DNA of 43,299 bases, taken from Crocinitomicaceae bacterium. GTDB lineage: Bacteria > Bacteroidota > Bacteroidia > Flavobacteriales_D > Crocinitomicaceae. Below, one piece after another: positions 1 to 4,545 of the stretch. A program made the translations under genes and the position numbers. The stretch is from the NCBI GenBank assembly GCA_022447665.1, contig JAKVAQ010000040.1:1-43299 (forward strand). Reading direction: 5' to 3'. Positions within the stretch are counted from its first letter, which is position 1. Every line of letters starts with the position of its first letter. A model generated the notes under the pieces. It was not told where the DNA came from. It ran no database searches and saw only the letters and a list, made by a program, of their open reading frames with translations.

Positions 1-316
1 TTATAATATCATTATAACTACTTTTTTCGTTGATGCTACTAGGTGCATCACCACTAAAAATAAGGGGAGTTGCATCAGTATCACTACTATTAAAATTCAG
101 ATAAATTTTACGTTTTTTTCCTTTAGAACAGACGCCTTTAAGCCAAGGATTTGCATATACAATTTGTTGAAAGCGTTCATGTATAAAAGCAATAGCAGAC
201 TCTTTGTTGTCACATTGAAATAGGTTACATGTAGAGATTCCACCTTTGAATCTCATCATTTTTTTTTCGTAGTCATTTAAAGGAATTGACTGAGATGTTT
301 TTGATTCTGCTCCCAT
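1..316 (-). CDS. Cassette 4 ORF, partial; possibly acyltransferase/condensation-like
   Basis: An open frame starts at the ATG at 314-316 and stays open for 105 codons to the left edge. It begins MGAESKTSQSIPLNDYEKKM. The segment SIPLNDYEKKMMRF followed by a short strand, then a helix ending in NPWLKG, recalls the N-terminus of CoA-dependent acyltransferase or condensation-like proteins (chloramphenicol acetyltransferase fold). The diagnostic HHxxxD motif would lie further on and cannot be seen, so this is only a resemblance. It is the only ORF of cassette 4 and has the same orientation as the other cassette genes. A run of nine A residues in the coding strand near codons 17-20 is a possible slippage or sequencing-error point, but the frame stays open through it. 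Confidence 0.6.
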   Translation of the reverse strand, partial: MGAESKTSQSIPLNDYEKKMMRFKGGISTCNLFQCDNKESAIAFIHERFQQIVYANPWLKGVCSKGKKRKIYLNFNSSDTDATPLIFSGDAPSSINEKSSYNDII

Positions 317-366
317 CTAATTAGACTCTAATATTTTATTTGTTTTTGGCAGTTAATGTTGCCTAA
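1..366 (-). mobile_element. Integron cassette 4 (partial)
   Basis: The cassette begins with TTAGGCAAC immediately after the G of the R' core of attC3, and a 50-nt leader precedes the ATG at 316. Its own attC lies beyond the window edge. If the integron reading is right, that attC should contain an R'' core reading GTTGCCTAAC on the cassette strand, a sharp prediction for the flanking sequence. Confidence 0.75.
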
Positions 367-490
367 CGATTAGTATAAGAATAGTAGCCGATTGCGTAGT
401 ACTTACCTGTCATGTTACACAAAAGCTGAAACGGGCTGAAACCCTTGAATTTTCTACCGAATCGGCTATTATTTTTATACAGTGTTAGCG
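361..490 (-). other. attC3 recombination site
   Basis: A 130-nt imperfect palindrome closes cassette 3. On the cassette strand the R'' core is CGCTAAC and the R' core is GTTAGGC, the latter an exact match to the GTTRRRY consensus. Inside are arms of about 25 nt that pair with few mismatches: GTATAAG then AATAGTAGCCGATT on one side, AATCGGCTATTATT then TTTATAC on the other. The spacer between core and inner arm is 5 nt on the R' side and shorter on the R'' side, the kind of asymmetry that gives attC its strand polarity. The central loop is about 60 nt. R'' extended (ACCCGCTAAC) is exactly complementary to the start of the same cassette at 1277-1286. Confidence 0.85.
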
Positions 491-1285
491 GGTCGTTATT
501 TATTCTATTTCCACTTTTTCTCTTGATTATATTGACAGTAATGCCGAAAAAATAATTACATCTTGTAAAAAATGTATCAGCCACGCCCAAAAAATCCCTT
601 TTGTTTCAAGAATTGATTTCGTCAGCAACCACCCCAAAAACCCAGCGACAATTACACCTAAAAATCCACCTGGGTTTCCCCAATAATGTACTGTCCCGAA
701 TATCAGCGCCGATATTAGCGGTATAGTCCTGTCCTTTAGTACGTCTTTTAGTACAACAACTACACCTAAACGAGTTATACTTTCTTCGACAAACGAATTG
801 GACAATGCAAAAACAATGCTGAAAGGCAGAACATTCAATATGTTGACGATTGAAGTACCACTATCTTTGATGAGCTGAAAATAAATCACCATAGCTGTTA
901 CAACAGATATGATTATTGCAAAATTTAGTCCGATATGAAACCAATTCTCAGTTGGTTTAGGTTTTATACCTATTATCGGTTCAGGCAATATATCAGCAGA
1001 AATTTTGCCTTTTCGGAAGTATGCTTGAAATTCCGTTCTTTTAGCCAACCTTAGAATTAACAAGAAAATAATTGTACCAAAAAGGGTGATTGACTGATAT
1101 AAAATTTGCTTGTTTATAGAATCGGATAGATCGTCAAATATTACAATTCCATTTGTCCAACTGCTCACAAAGACTAATGATATCGTCAGAGTGATTATTA
1201 GTAAAAACAGTACAATGTTTTTCGGTTTAGGTATTTTGCTCATACTTCAACTCGAGTTATATTTCTTCTTTCTAATACCCGCTAA
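367..1285 (-). mobile_element. Integron cassette 3 (919 bp)
   Basis: The cassette starts TTAGCGGGT after the G at 1286 and ends at the G of the R' core of attC3 (367). The ten bases GTTAGCGGGT at its start are exactly complementary to R'' of its own attC (484-493 on the plus strand). It carries one ORF, the CPBP protease, with a 42-nt leader. Confidence 0.87.
527..1243 (-). CDS. CPBP-family intramembrane metalloprotease (cassette 3 cargo)
   Basis: This 238-residue protein is strongly hydrophobic, with about six to seven predicted membrane segments. The CPBP (Abi/CAAX protease) motifs are visible: EExxxR at residues 153-158 (EESITR), FxxxH at 182-186 and a final HxxxD at 224-228. Glutamates and histidines of this family form the membrane-embedded active site. 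Bacterial members process prenylated or other membrane substrates, and some protect against bacteriocins or phages, but the substrate here is unknown. The gene is the only ORF of its cassette, and the stop codon lies about 35 nt before attC3. It is probably expressed from an array promoter or from one inside the cassette. Family assignment is firm; a protective role is inference from its location in an integron. Confidence 0.85.
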   Translation of the reverse strand: MSKIPKPKNIVLFLLIITLTISLVFVSSWTNGIVIFDDLSDSINKQILYQSITLFGTIIFLLILRLAKRTEFQAYFRKGKISADILPEPIIGIKPKPTENWFHIGLNFAIIISVVTAMVIYFQLIKDSGTSIVNILNVLPFSIVFALSNSFVEESITRLGVVVVLKDVLKDRTIPLISALIFGTVHYWGNPGGFLGVIVAGFLGWLLTKSILETKGIFWAWLIHFLQDVIIFSALLSI

Positions 1286-1412
1286 CGGTCACGTATAACA
1301 CTCATTTACAGCTAAATTAGTCAAAACTTTTGATTAAACACGAACGCTCACAATTCCGAGTGGATTCGGACGTAGTCGAATCCGCCGTAATTGCGGTTAT
1401 ATATTGTTGGCT
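1280..1412 (-). other. attC2 recombination site
   Basis: A 133-nt imperfect palindrome closes cassette 2. The R' core on the cassette strand is GTTAGCG (plus 1280-1286) and the R'' core is AGCCAAC (plus 1406-1412). Next to the cores are the inner boxes GTATAAC and GTTATAT. Further in are arms that pair with few mismatches (CACAATTCCGAGTGGATTC against its partner containing GAATCCGCCGTAATTGCG), enclosing a short loop. R'' extended to ten bases (TACAGCCAAC) is exactly complementary to the start of the same cassette. The stop codon of the cassette 2 ORF lies inside the site. Confidence 0.85.
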
Positions 1413-2040
1413 GTAGTGTTTTCTTTTTCATAAAGTTTATTCACTTTCGGTTGAACAATCCAGATTCCTATAAAATAGAACCATAACAGAAAAAATTCTC
1501 CCGCAAAATCTCCAAATCCTACGACTCTTTGTAATTCAGCTGTTTTTATTGTTTTTGACACAAAATACAACGAATAAAAAATGCAAAACATAGAGGATAG
1601 GTGAAGTGGTAAAATAATAGCAAAAATCCAACCGCTATTTGAGAATCCATTTGTTCCCATTCCAGAAAAGATTCCGCCCATATAAATCATTAAAAAAATG
1701 ATATAGATTAAAGGAATAAAAAAGAAAACTTTAAATTTTCTTACTTTCATTTTTATTCCTTTCGGAATCTTTTTTTGAAGTCCAATTGCAATTGACCAAA
1801 ACCACCCAAAAAAGACGCCAGTAAAAAGAATCATTATTATTGGAAAGATTTGAAAAGTGTCCATTACATTTTCAGGGTTTGGTTTCGATTCCGTATCAAA
1901 ATCCGAAAACATATTAAACATTGTATAAATCTGAAATAGTAATGGGATTCCAAGCATTACTATAAATAATTGCCAATGTTTTGCTTTTAAAAAATATTTA
2001 TCATTTATTTACTTTATTTCGGTTCGAACATTACAGCCAA
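1286..2040 (-). mobile_element. Integron cassette 2 (755 bp)
   Basis: The cassette starts TTGGCTGTA right after the G of attC1 (2041) and ends at the G of attC2 (1286). The start GTTGGCTGTA is complementary, 10 of 10, to R'' of its own attC at 1406-1415. It contains one membrane-protein ORF. Confidence 0.87.
1397..2004 (-). CDS. Small membrane protein, cassette 2 cargo; possible -1 frameshift at the start
   Basis: The uninterrupted ATG-started frame runs from 1957 to 1397 (186 residues) and has about four membrane segments. The same frame is open upstream of 1957 and encodes FLKAKHWQLFIV, which continues smoothly into the first membrane helix, so the protein probably begins earlier. An ATG at 2002-2004, 36 nt after the cassette start, reads M-I-N-I-F and then meets a stop after a run of six T. 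A -1 slip, or one extra T, joins it to MINIF-LKAKHWQLF. The gene could therefore be damaged by a homopolymer deletion, expressed through slippage, or started at 1957. The function is not recognised. The stop codon lies inside attC2. Confidence 0.65.
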
Positions 2041-2086
2041 CGGTTTGGCTAAACTGCGTTTTAATGCAGTTTAGGTTTTGTTATCT
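2035..2086 (-). other. attC1 recombination site
   Basis: This is a compact 52-nt attC. The R'' core on the cassette strand is AGATAAC (plus 2080-2086) and the R' core is GTTGGCT (plus 2035-2041). The perfect 9-bp stem CTAAACTGC/GCAGTTTAG (plus 2049-2057 and 2066-2074) encloses an 8-nt loop. The stop codon of the cassette 1 ORF is inside the stem. R'' is exactly complementary (7/7) to GTTATCT at the start of the same cassette. Confidence 0.85.
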
Positions 2087-2469
2087 ACTTTTTTCTTAAT
2101 TTCAATTGATAAGTCGGAACGGTAAAAATCTCTTAATTCATTTATCATACTAGCGAGTTCTGATTTCATATCTGGGTTAATCTCTACCAATTCGTTACTA
2201 ACGTTGAAATTTTGTAATCCTAACAGAATCATTTTCTCCTCTTTAGATTTTAGATCTATAATTTCTTGATTTAAGTAAATTCTTCCTGGGAGCATTTCAG
2301 GATCTGGGTTATCTAGAAAAGCATGTTGGGTAAATAATAAATTGAATTTAGAGTTTTTGGTTGTCTCGCATTCAAAGTAAAGACTCCCGCCATCACCGGC
2401 AGCTGCTATGTTTGTGATTAAAATTCCAGATTGTAATTCTTCGATGTTCATTTTTTACATTGGAGATAA
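2041..2469 (-). mobile_element. Integron cassette 1 (429 bp, attI-proximal)
   Basis: This cassette lies next to the integrase, where new insertions arrive. It starts TTATCT after the G at 2470 and ends at the G of attC1. The leader before the ORF is 18 nt. Its R'' matches its own start exactly, as in the other two complete cassettes. Confidence 0.87.
2071..2451 (-). CDS. Unknown small soluble protein, cassette 1 cargo
   Basis: The protein has 126 residues, no signal peptide and no membrane segment, and is mixed alpha/beta with an acidic N-terminal half. I recognise no family. The N-terminal part (MNIEELQSGILITNIAAAGDGGSLYFECET) looks like beta strands, and the C-terminal third is helical and charged (KSELASMINELRDFY, then a Lys-rich tail). 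The TAA stop lies in the attC1 stem. As the first cassette it would be the best-expressed cargo if a cassette promoter exists in the attI region. The start at 2451 is 18 nt after the cassette boundary. Unrecognised cargo is common in chromosomal integrons. Confidence 0.75.
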   Translation of the reverse strand: MNIEELQSGILITNIAAAGDGGSLYFECETTKNSKFNLLFTQHAFLDNPDPEMLPGRIYLNQEIIDLKSKEEKMILLGLQNFNVSNELVEINPDMKSELASMINELRDFYRSDLSIEIKKKVDNKT

Positions 2470-2536
2470 CTTGTTGTTAAGCCAAGTATAGCAATTTATT
2501 GGTTTTAACACTTTATACGGTTCATAAAACAACTAT
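2464..2536 (-). other. Putative attI site and integrase/array intergenic region
   Basis: On the cassette strand the junction with cassette 1 reads CTTAAC-AACAA-GTTATCT: two inverted core boxes with a 5-nt spacer, matching a simple attI core with left and right integrase-binding boxes. The exchange point would be between G (2470) and TT. A second stretch, TTAACACTTTATAC (plus 2505-2518), resembles the TAACACTGTATA half-site of attC3 and may be an accessory binding box. The remaining attI length up to the integrase start is about 67 bp. Confidence 0.6.
2483..2490 (-). promoter_or_regulatory. Candidate cassette promoter -7 box
   Basis: TATACTTG on the cassette strand differs by one base from the Bacteroidota -7 consensus TAnnTTTG and lies 13 nt before the cassette 1 boundary and 32 nt before its ATG. 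No good -33 TTTG is visible at the usual distance. The position fits a cassette promoter, but the support is weak. Confidence 0.3.
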
Positions 2537-3370
2537 ATGTGCTCTGTGAAGTCAATTGACGATTTTATCAAACTATTGGAGTTAAAACGTTATAGTACGA
2601 ATACTATAAACGGTTATCAAAGCCATTTAAAGCTTACTAAATTCCATTTTAAAGAACGGGGTTTTAGGGAAATTACCGATAAAGAATTGTTTGAGTTCAT
2701 ATACTTTCTAGTAATTGTCAAAAACATCTCCGCTTCCTATCAAAGACAAATCGTAGGGGCGCTGAAGCTTTTTTATAAAGAGGTCTATGGCAGAGCAATT
2801 CCATTTGAATACTTGAAAGTTCAAAGGCATGAAAAAAAATTGCCTGTAGTTTTGAGTAAGGAGGAAGTGAGAAGAATTATTGATCGCATTGATAATCTTA
2901 AACACAAGGCAATAATATCGCTTCTATACGGTTCGGGATTACGAATTGGTGAATTACTTGCTTTACGGAAAAATGATATTGATTCTGAAAGGATGTTGAT
3001 CCACGTCAAAGGAGCAAAAGGAAAAAAGGACAGATACACTGTTCTTTCTCAAAAAGTACTGGATATTTTAAGATCATATTATTTGCAATTCAAACCTAGT
3101 GACTATTTGATCGAAGGACAAAAGGGGGGCAAATATTCTTCAGAAAGTTCAAGCCAAGTCTTTAAACGAGCATTGAAAAAAGCTAAAATTGATAAGGATG
3201 CAACGCTTCATACTTTAAGGCATAGTTTTGCTACTCATTTACTTGAGGATGGTGTCGGCATTGCTCATATCCAAAAGCTATTGGGTCATAGTAATATTAA
3301 AACTACTTTGATATACACCCATATTGCACAGGATTCTCTGTTCACAATAAAAAGTCCATTGGACAATTAA
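2537..3370 (+). CDS. Integron-type tyrosine recombinase (IntI-like, without the extra IntI segment)
   Basis: This 277-residue protein has an N-terminal SAM-like core-binding domain (about 5-85) and a C-terminal catalytic domain (about 100-270). The active-site set is complete: R136 (GSGLRIGE), a lysine around K158-K161 in the beta-hairpin HVKGAKGKKDR, H225 and R228 (HTLRHSFATHLL), H251 (LGHSN) and nucleophile Y260 (LIYTH). The C-terminus IKSPLD matches the VRSPLD tail of IntI proteins. The additional segment that classical IntI carries before HTLRH is absent: only about 35 residues separate KKDR and the HTLRH helix. The gene diverges from an array with true attC signatures, so cassette recombination is the likely role. 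A Xer-related housekeeping role is less likely given this context. Confidence 0.85.
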   Translation: MCSVKSIDDFIKLLELKRYSTNTINGYQSHLKLTKFHFKERGFREITDKELFEFIYFLVIVKNISASYQRQIVGALKLFYKEVYGRAIPFEYLKVQRHEKKLPVVLSKEEVRRIIDRIDNLKHKAIISLLYGSGLRIGELLALRKNDIDSERMLIHVKGAKGKKDRYTVLSQKVLDILRSYYLQFKPSDYLIEGQKGGKYSSESSSQVFKRALKKAKIDKDATLHTLRHSFATHLLEDGVGIAHIQKLLGHSNIKTTLIYTHIAQDSLFTIKSPLDN

Positions 3371-3414
3371 TCTCTCTTAGGGATATAATACAGATAGTCA
3401 AATAAAAGTTAATT

Positions 3415-3435
3415 TGACCGGATGAGATTCGAACC
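3415..3435 (-). other. tRNA 3'-end-like fragment downstream of the integrase
   Basis: The minus strand reads GGTTCGAATCTCATCCGGTC then A, with the GGTTCGAATC T-loop signature followed by an acceptor-like stretch. No matching 5' half or anticodon arm is visible in the bases up to 3508, so it is not a functional tRNA. It may be the scar of an integrated element or a decayed tRNA gene. The rest of 3371-3508 holds nothing else I can support. Confidence 0.35.
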
Positions 3436-3507
3436 AATAAAATTGGACTTCAGCCCTTTACCCATAATGCTTTCAAAGCTTTGTAGGAATAAAGTCAAAA
3501 ATGCCAG

Positions 3508-3546
3508 AAAAATAAAAAGCCCCAAAACAATTGTGTTTTGAGGCTT
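3508..3546 (-). terminator. Rho-independent terminator after tRNA-Arg
   Basis: On the minus strand the near-perfect stem between AAGCCTCAAAACA and its partner (3517-3546) is followed by TTTTTATTTTT. It lies two bases after the 3' end of tRNA-Arg and ends the tRNA transcript. Confidence 0.8.
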
Positions 3547-3548
3547 CG

Positions 3549-3622
3549 TGACCCCGGCAGGATTCAAACCTGCAACCCTCAGAGCCGAAATCTGATATTC
3601 TATTCAGTTGAACTACGGGGCC
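3549..3622 (-). tRNA. tRNA-Arg (anticodon TCG)
   Basis: The sequence folds as a standard cloverleaf: acceptor GGCCCCG/CGGGGTC with one G-U pair, D-arm GTTC/GAAT, anticodon stem TCAGA/TCTGA with loop TTTCGGC, and T-arm GCAGG/CCTGC with loop TTTGAAT. Length is 74 nt. CCA is not encoded (CGA follows the discriminator A region). The anticodon TCG decodes CGN arginine codons. Copies of its first 16 nt recur upstream (see the repeat entry). Confidence 0.93.
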
Positions 3623-3740
3623 GTTTATTTTTGGACCCGTGGTTCGACTAAATCTCCCAAAGGAGGTTGAACTACGGGGCCGTTTATTTTTAGACCCGTG
3701 GTTCGACTAAATCTCCCAAAGGAGGTTGAACTACGGGGCC
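3607..3740 (-). repeat. 59-bp tandem repeat built on the tRNA-Arg 5' end
   Basis: The 16-nt 5' end of tRNA-Arg (GGCCCCGTAGTTCAAC on the minus strand) occurs three times with exact 59-bp spacing: in the real tRNA (3607-3622), at 3666-3681 and at 3725-3740. The intervening 43 bp are nearly identical (one G/A difference in the A/T-rich spacer). Each repeat also contains an inverted near-copy, CCCGTGGTTCGAC against GTTGAACTACGGG, around a small hairpin CTCCTTTGGGAG. The transcript would fold into two long hairpins ahead of the tRNA. Origin and function are unknown. Confidence 0.85.
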
Positions 3741-3768
3741 TAAAATAAAAAAAGCTCCAATCGGAGCT
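3741..3768 (-). terminator. Rho-independent terminator
   Basis: On the minus strand the perfect stem AGCTCC-GATT-GGAGCT (3753-3768) is followed by TTTTTTTATTTTA. It lies just after the partial tRNA 3' copy at 3772-3791 and would end transcripts from the CAT tRNA before the tandem repeat. Confidence 0.8.
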
Positions 3769-3771
3769 AAT

Positions 3772-3791
3772 TAAGTGGTCCCACCTGGGCT
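3772..3791 (-). repeat. Partial copy of the 3' end of the CAT tRNA
   Basis: Twenty bases (TAAGTGGTCCCACCTGGGCT on the plus strand) are identical to 3885-3904, the 3' acceptor/T-arm end of the tRNA plus four flanking bases, 113 bp away. Such duplications of tRNA 3' ends usually mark past site-specific integration. The 93 bp between the copies hold no gene. Confidence 0.7.
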
Positions 3792-3888
3792 TACTTCGAT
3801 AACGCTTAGCGTTCCTCAGCATAAACTTCTCGCCCAAATGATGACGTTTCATTAAAACCTTGCTCGATATCTAAACCGTGCAACTAAG

Positions 3889-3962
3889 TGGTCCCACCTG
3901 GGCTCGAACCAGGGACCCCCTGATTATGAGTCAGGTGCTCTAACCAGCTGAGCTATAGGACC
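3889..3962 (-). tRNA. tRNA-Met, elongator type (anticodon CAT); tRNA-Ile2 possible
   Basis: This is a 74-nt cloverleaf: acceptor GGTCCTA/TGGGACC, D-arm GCTC/GAGC, anticodon stem CCTGA/TCAGG with loop CTCATAA, and T-arm CCTGG/CCAGG with loop TTCGAGC. It lacks initiator features. A CAT anticodon can also belong to tRNA-Ile2, in which C34 is modified to lysidine by TilS, and sequence alone does not settle this here. Confidence 0.92.
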
Positions 3963-4057
3963 GGGCTTTTAACGAGTTGTGCTCTCAAGTTTATCAATAA
4001 ACGGATTGCAAAATTAATCCATTAATTATAATTTCCAATTCTATAGCAAAAAATTGC

Positions 4058-4534
4058 CTATAAAAACAATGATGCGGATAGGGCGGTCATAATCGAAACA
4101 AGCGCTATTAAAGCTTTTGCTGACTTTTCTTGTTTTGCTTTAATTTTGTCAAGGGCATTTTTAAGTGATGATTTTTTTAATTCTCTTGAACAAGTTTTTA
4201 TGAGATCACTTAAGAAGTCGTCATTATTCTTGTCAACATAATGCGTGTGTTCAGAGACAAGTTTGGTATAGTGTATTAGTGTCTGTCCACTGAAAAATAC
4301 TACAGGCAATTTTGGATCGAATTTTCTAAGGTTTATCAACGCTTCCATCCCGGTCTTATTATCTTCGAGGTGATAGTCTAAAATGACGAGGGCCGGTTTT
4401 CGGAGCATGTTTAACATTAATTCTCTTTCAGTAAAAAAAATAGAAACCTCACAATTAAAAGTTTCTTCCAAACTGTGTTTCACTAAATTGGCTACAAGGC
4501 TACTATCTTCTAATATAAAAATTGTTTGTTTCAT
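4058..4534 (-). CDS. Stand-alone response regulator receiver with a C-terminal membrane anchor
   Basis: The protein has 158 residues. A receiver domain (about 3-120) shows the acidic pair E9/D10, phospho-acceptor D53 (VILDYHL), the threonine/serine position S82 (FFSGQ) and K102 (VDKNN). There is no output domain. A Lys-rich helix (about 122-140) leads into a hydrophobic segment (ALIALVSIMTALSASLFL) at the extreme C-terminus, which could anchor the receiver to the inner membrane. It is the last gene of the third EPS block, 11 nt after the WecA-like gene. It could act on the polysaccharide machinery by direct protein contact, and the hybrid kinase at 19712-22414 is a plausible phosphodonor. Receiver identity is firm; the target is inferred. 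Confidence 0.85.
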   Translation of the reverse strand: MKQTIFILEDSSLVANLVKHSLEETFNCEVSIFFTERELMLNMLRKPALVILDYHLEDNKTGMEALINLRKFDPKLPVVFFSGQTLIHYTKLVSEHTHYVDKNNDDFLSDLIKTCSRELKKSSLKNALDKIKAKQEKSAKALIALVSIMTALSASLFL

Positions 4535-4545
4535 AAGTTACGTTT

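Larger units (their letters stand above)
1..3370. mobile_element. Chromosomal integron: integrase, attI region and at least four cassettes
   Basis: A tyrosine recombinase gene on the plus strand diverges from a run of cassettes on the minus strand, which is the classical intI-attI-cassette layout. Cassette junctions fall at 2469/2470, 2040/2041, 1285/1286 and 366/367. Each complete cassette starts with bases exactly complementary to the R'' core of its own attC. The cassettes measure 429, 755 and 919 bp, and the fourth runs off the left edge. All ORFs point away from the integrase and start 18 to 50 nt after the cassette start. The left end of the array lies outside the window. Junctions and complementarity are seen directly; that the element is active is inferred. 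Confidence 0.88.

Noticed and set aside
363-590. A 75-codon frame across attC3
   Set aside because: It runs through the attC palindrome and into the 3' end of the CPBP gene; the open frame is a by-product of the palindrome, with no gene-like composition.
3415-3508. A complete third tRNA gene
   Set aside because: The T-loop-like end is present, but no matching T-stem, anticodon arm or acceptor 5' strand could be built from the neighbouring bases.
3625-3852. A 75-codon minus-strand frame over the tRNA repeat region
   Set aside because: It is formed by the tandem tRNA-derived repeat and terminator and has low-complexity, repeat-derived content.
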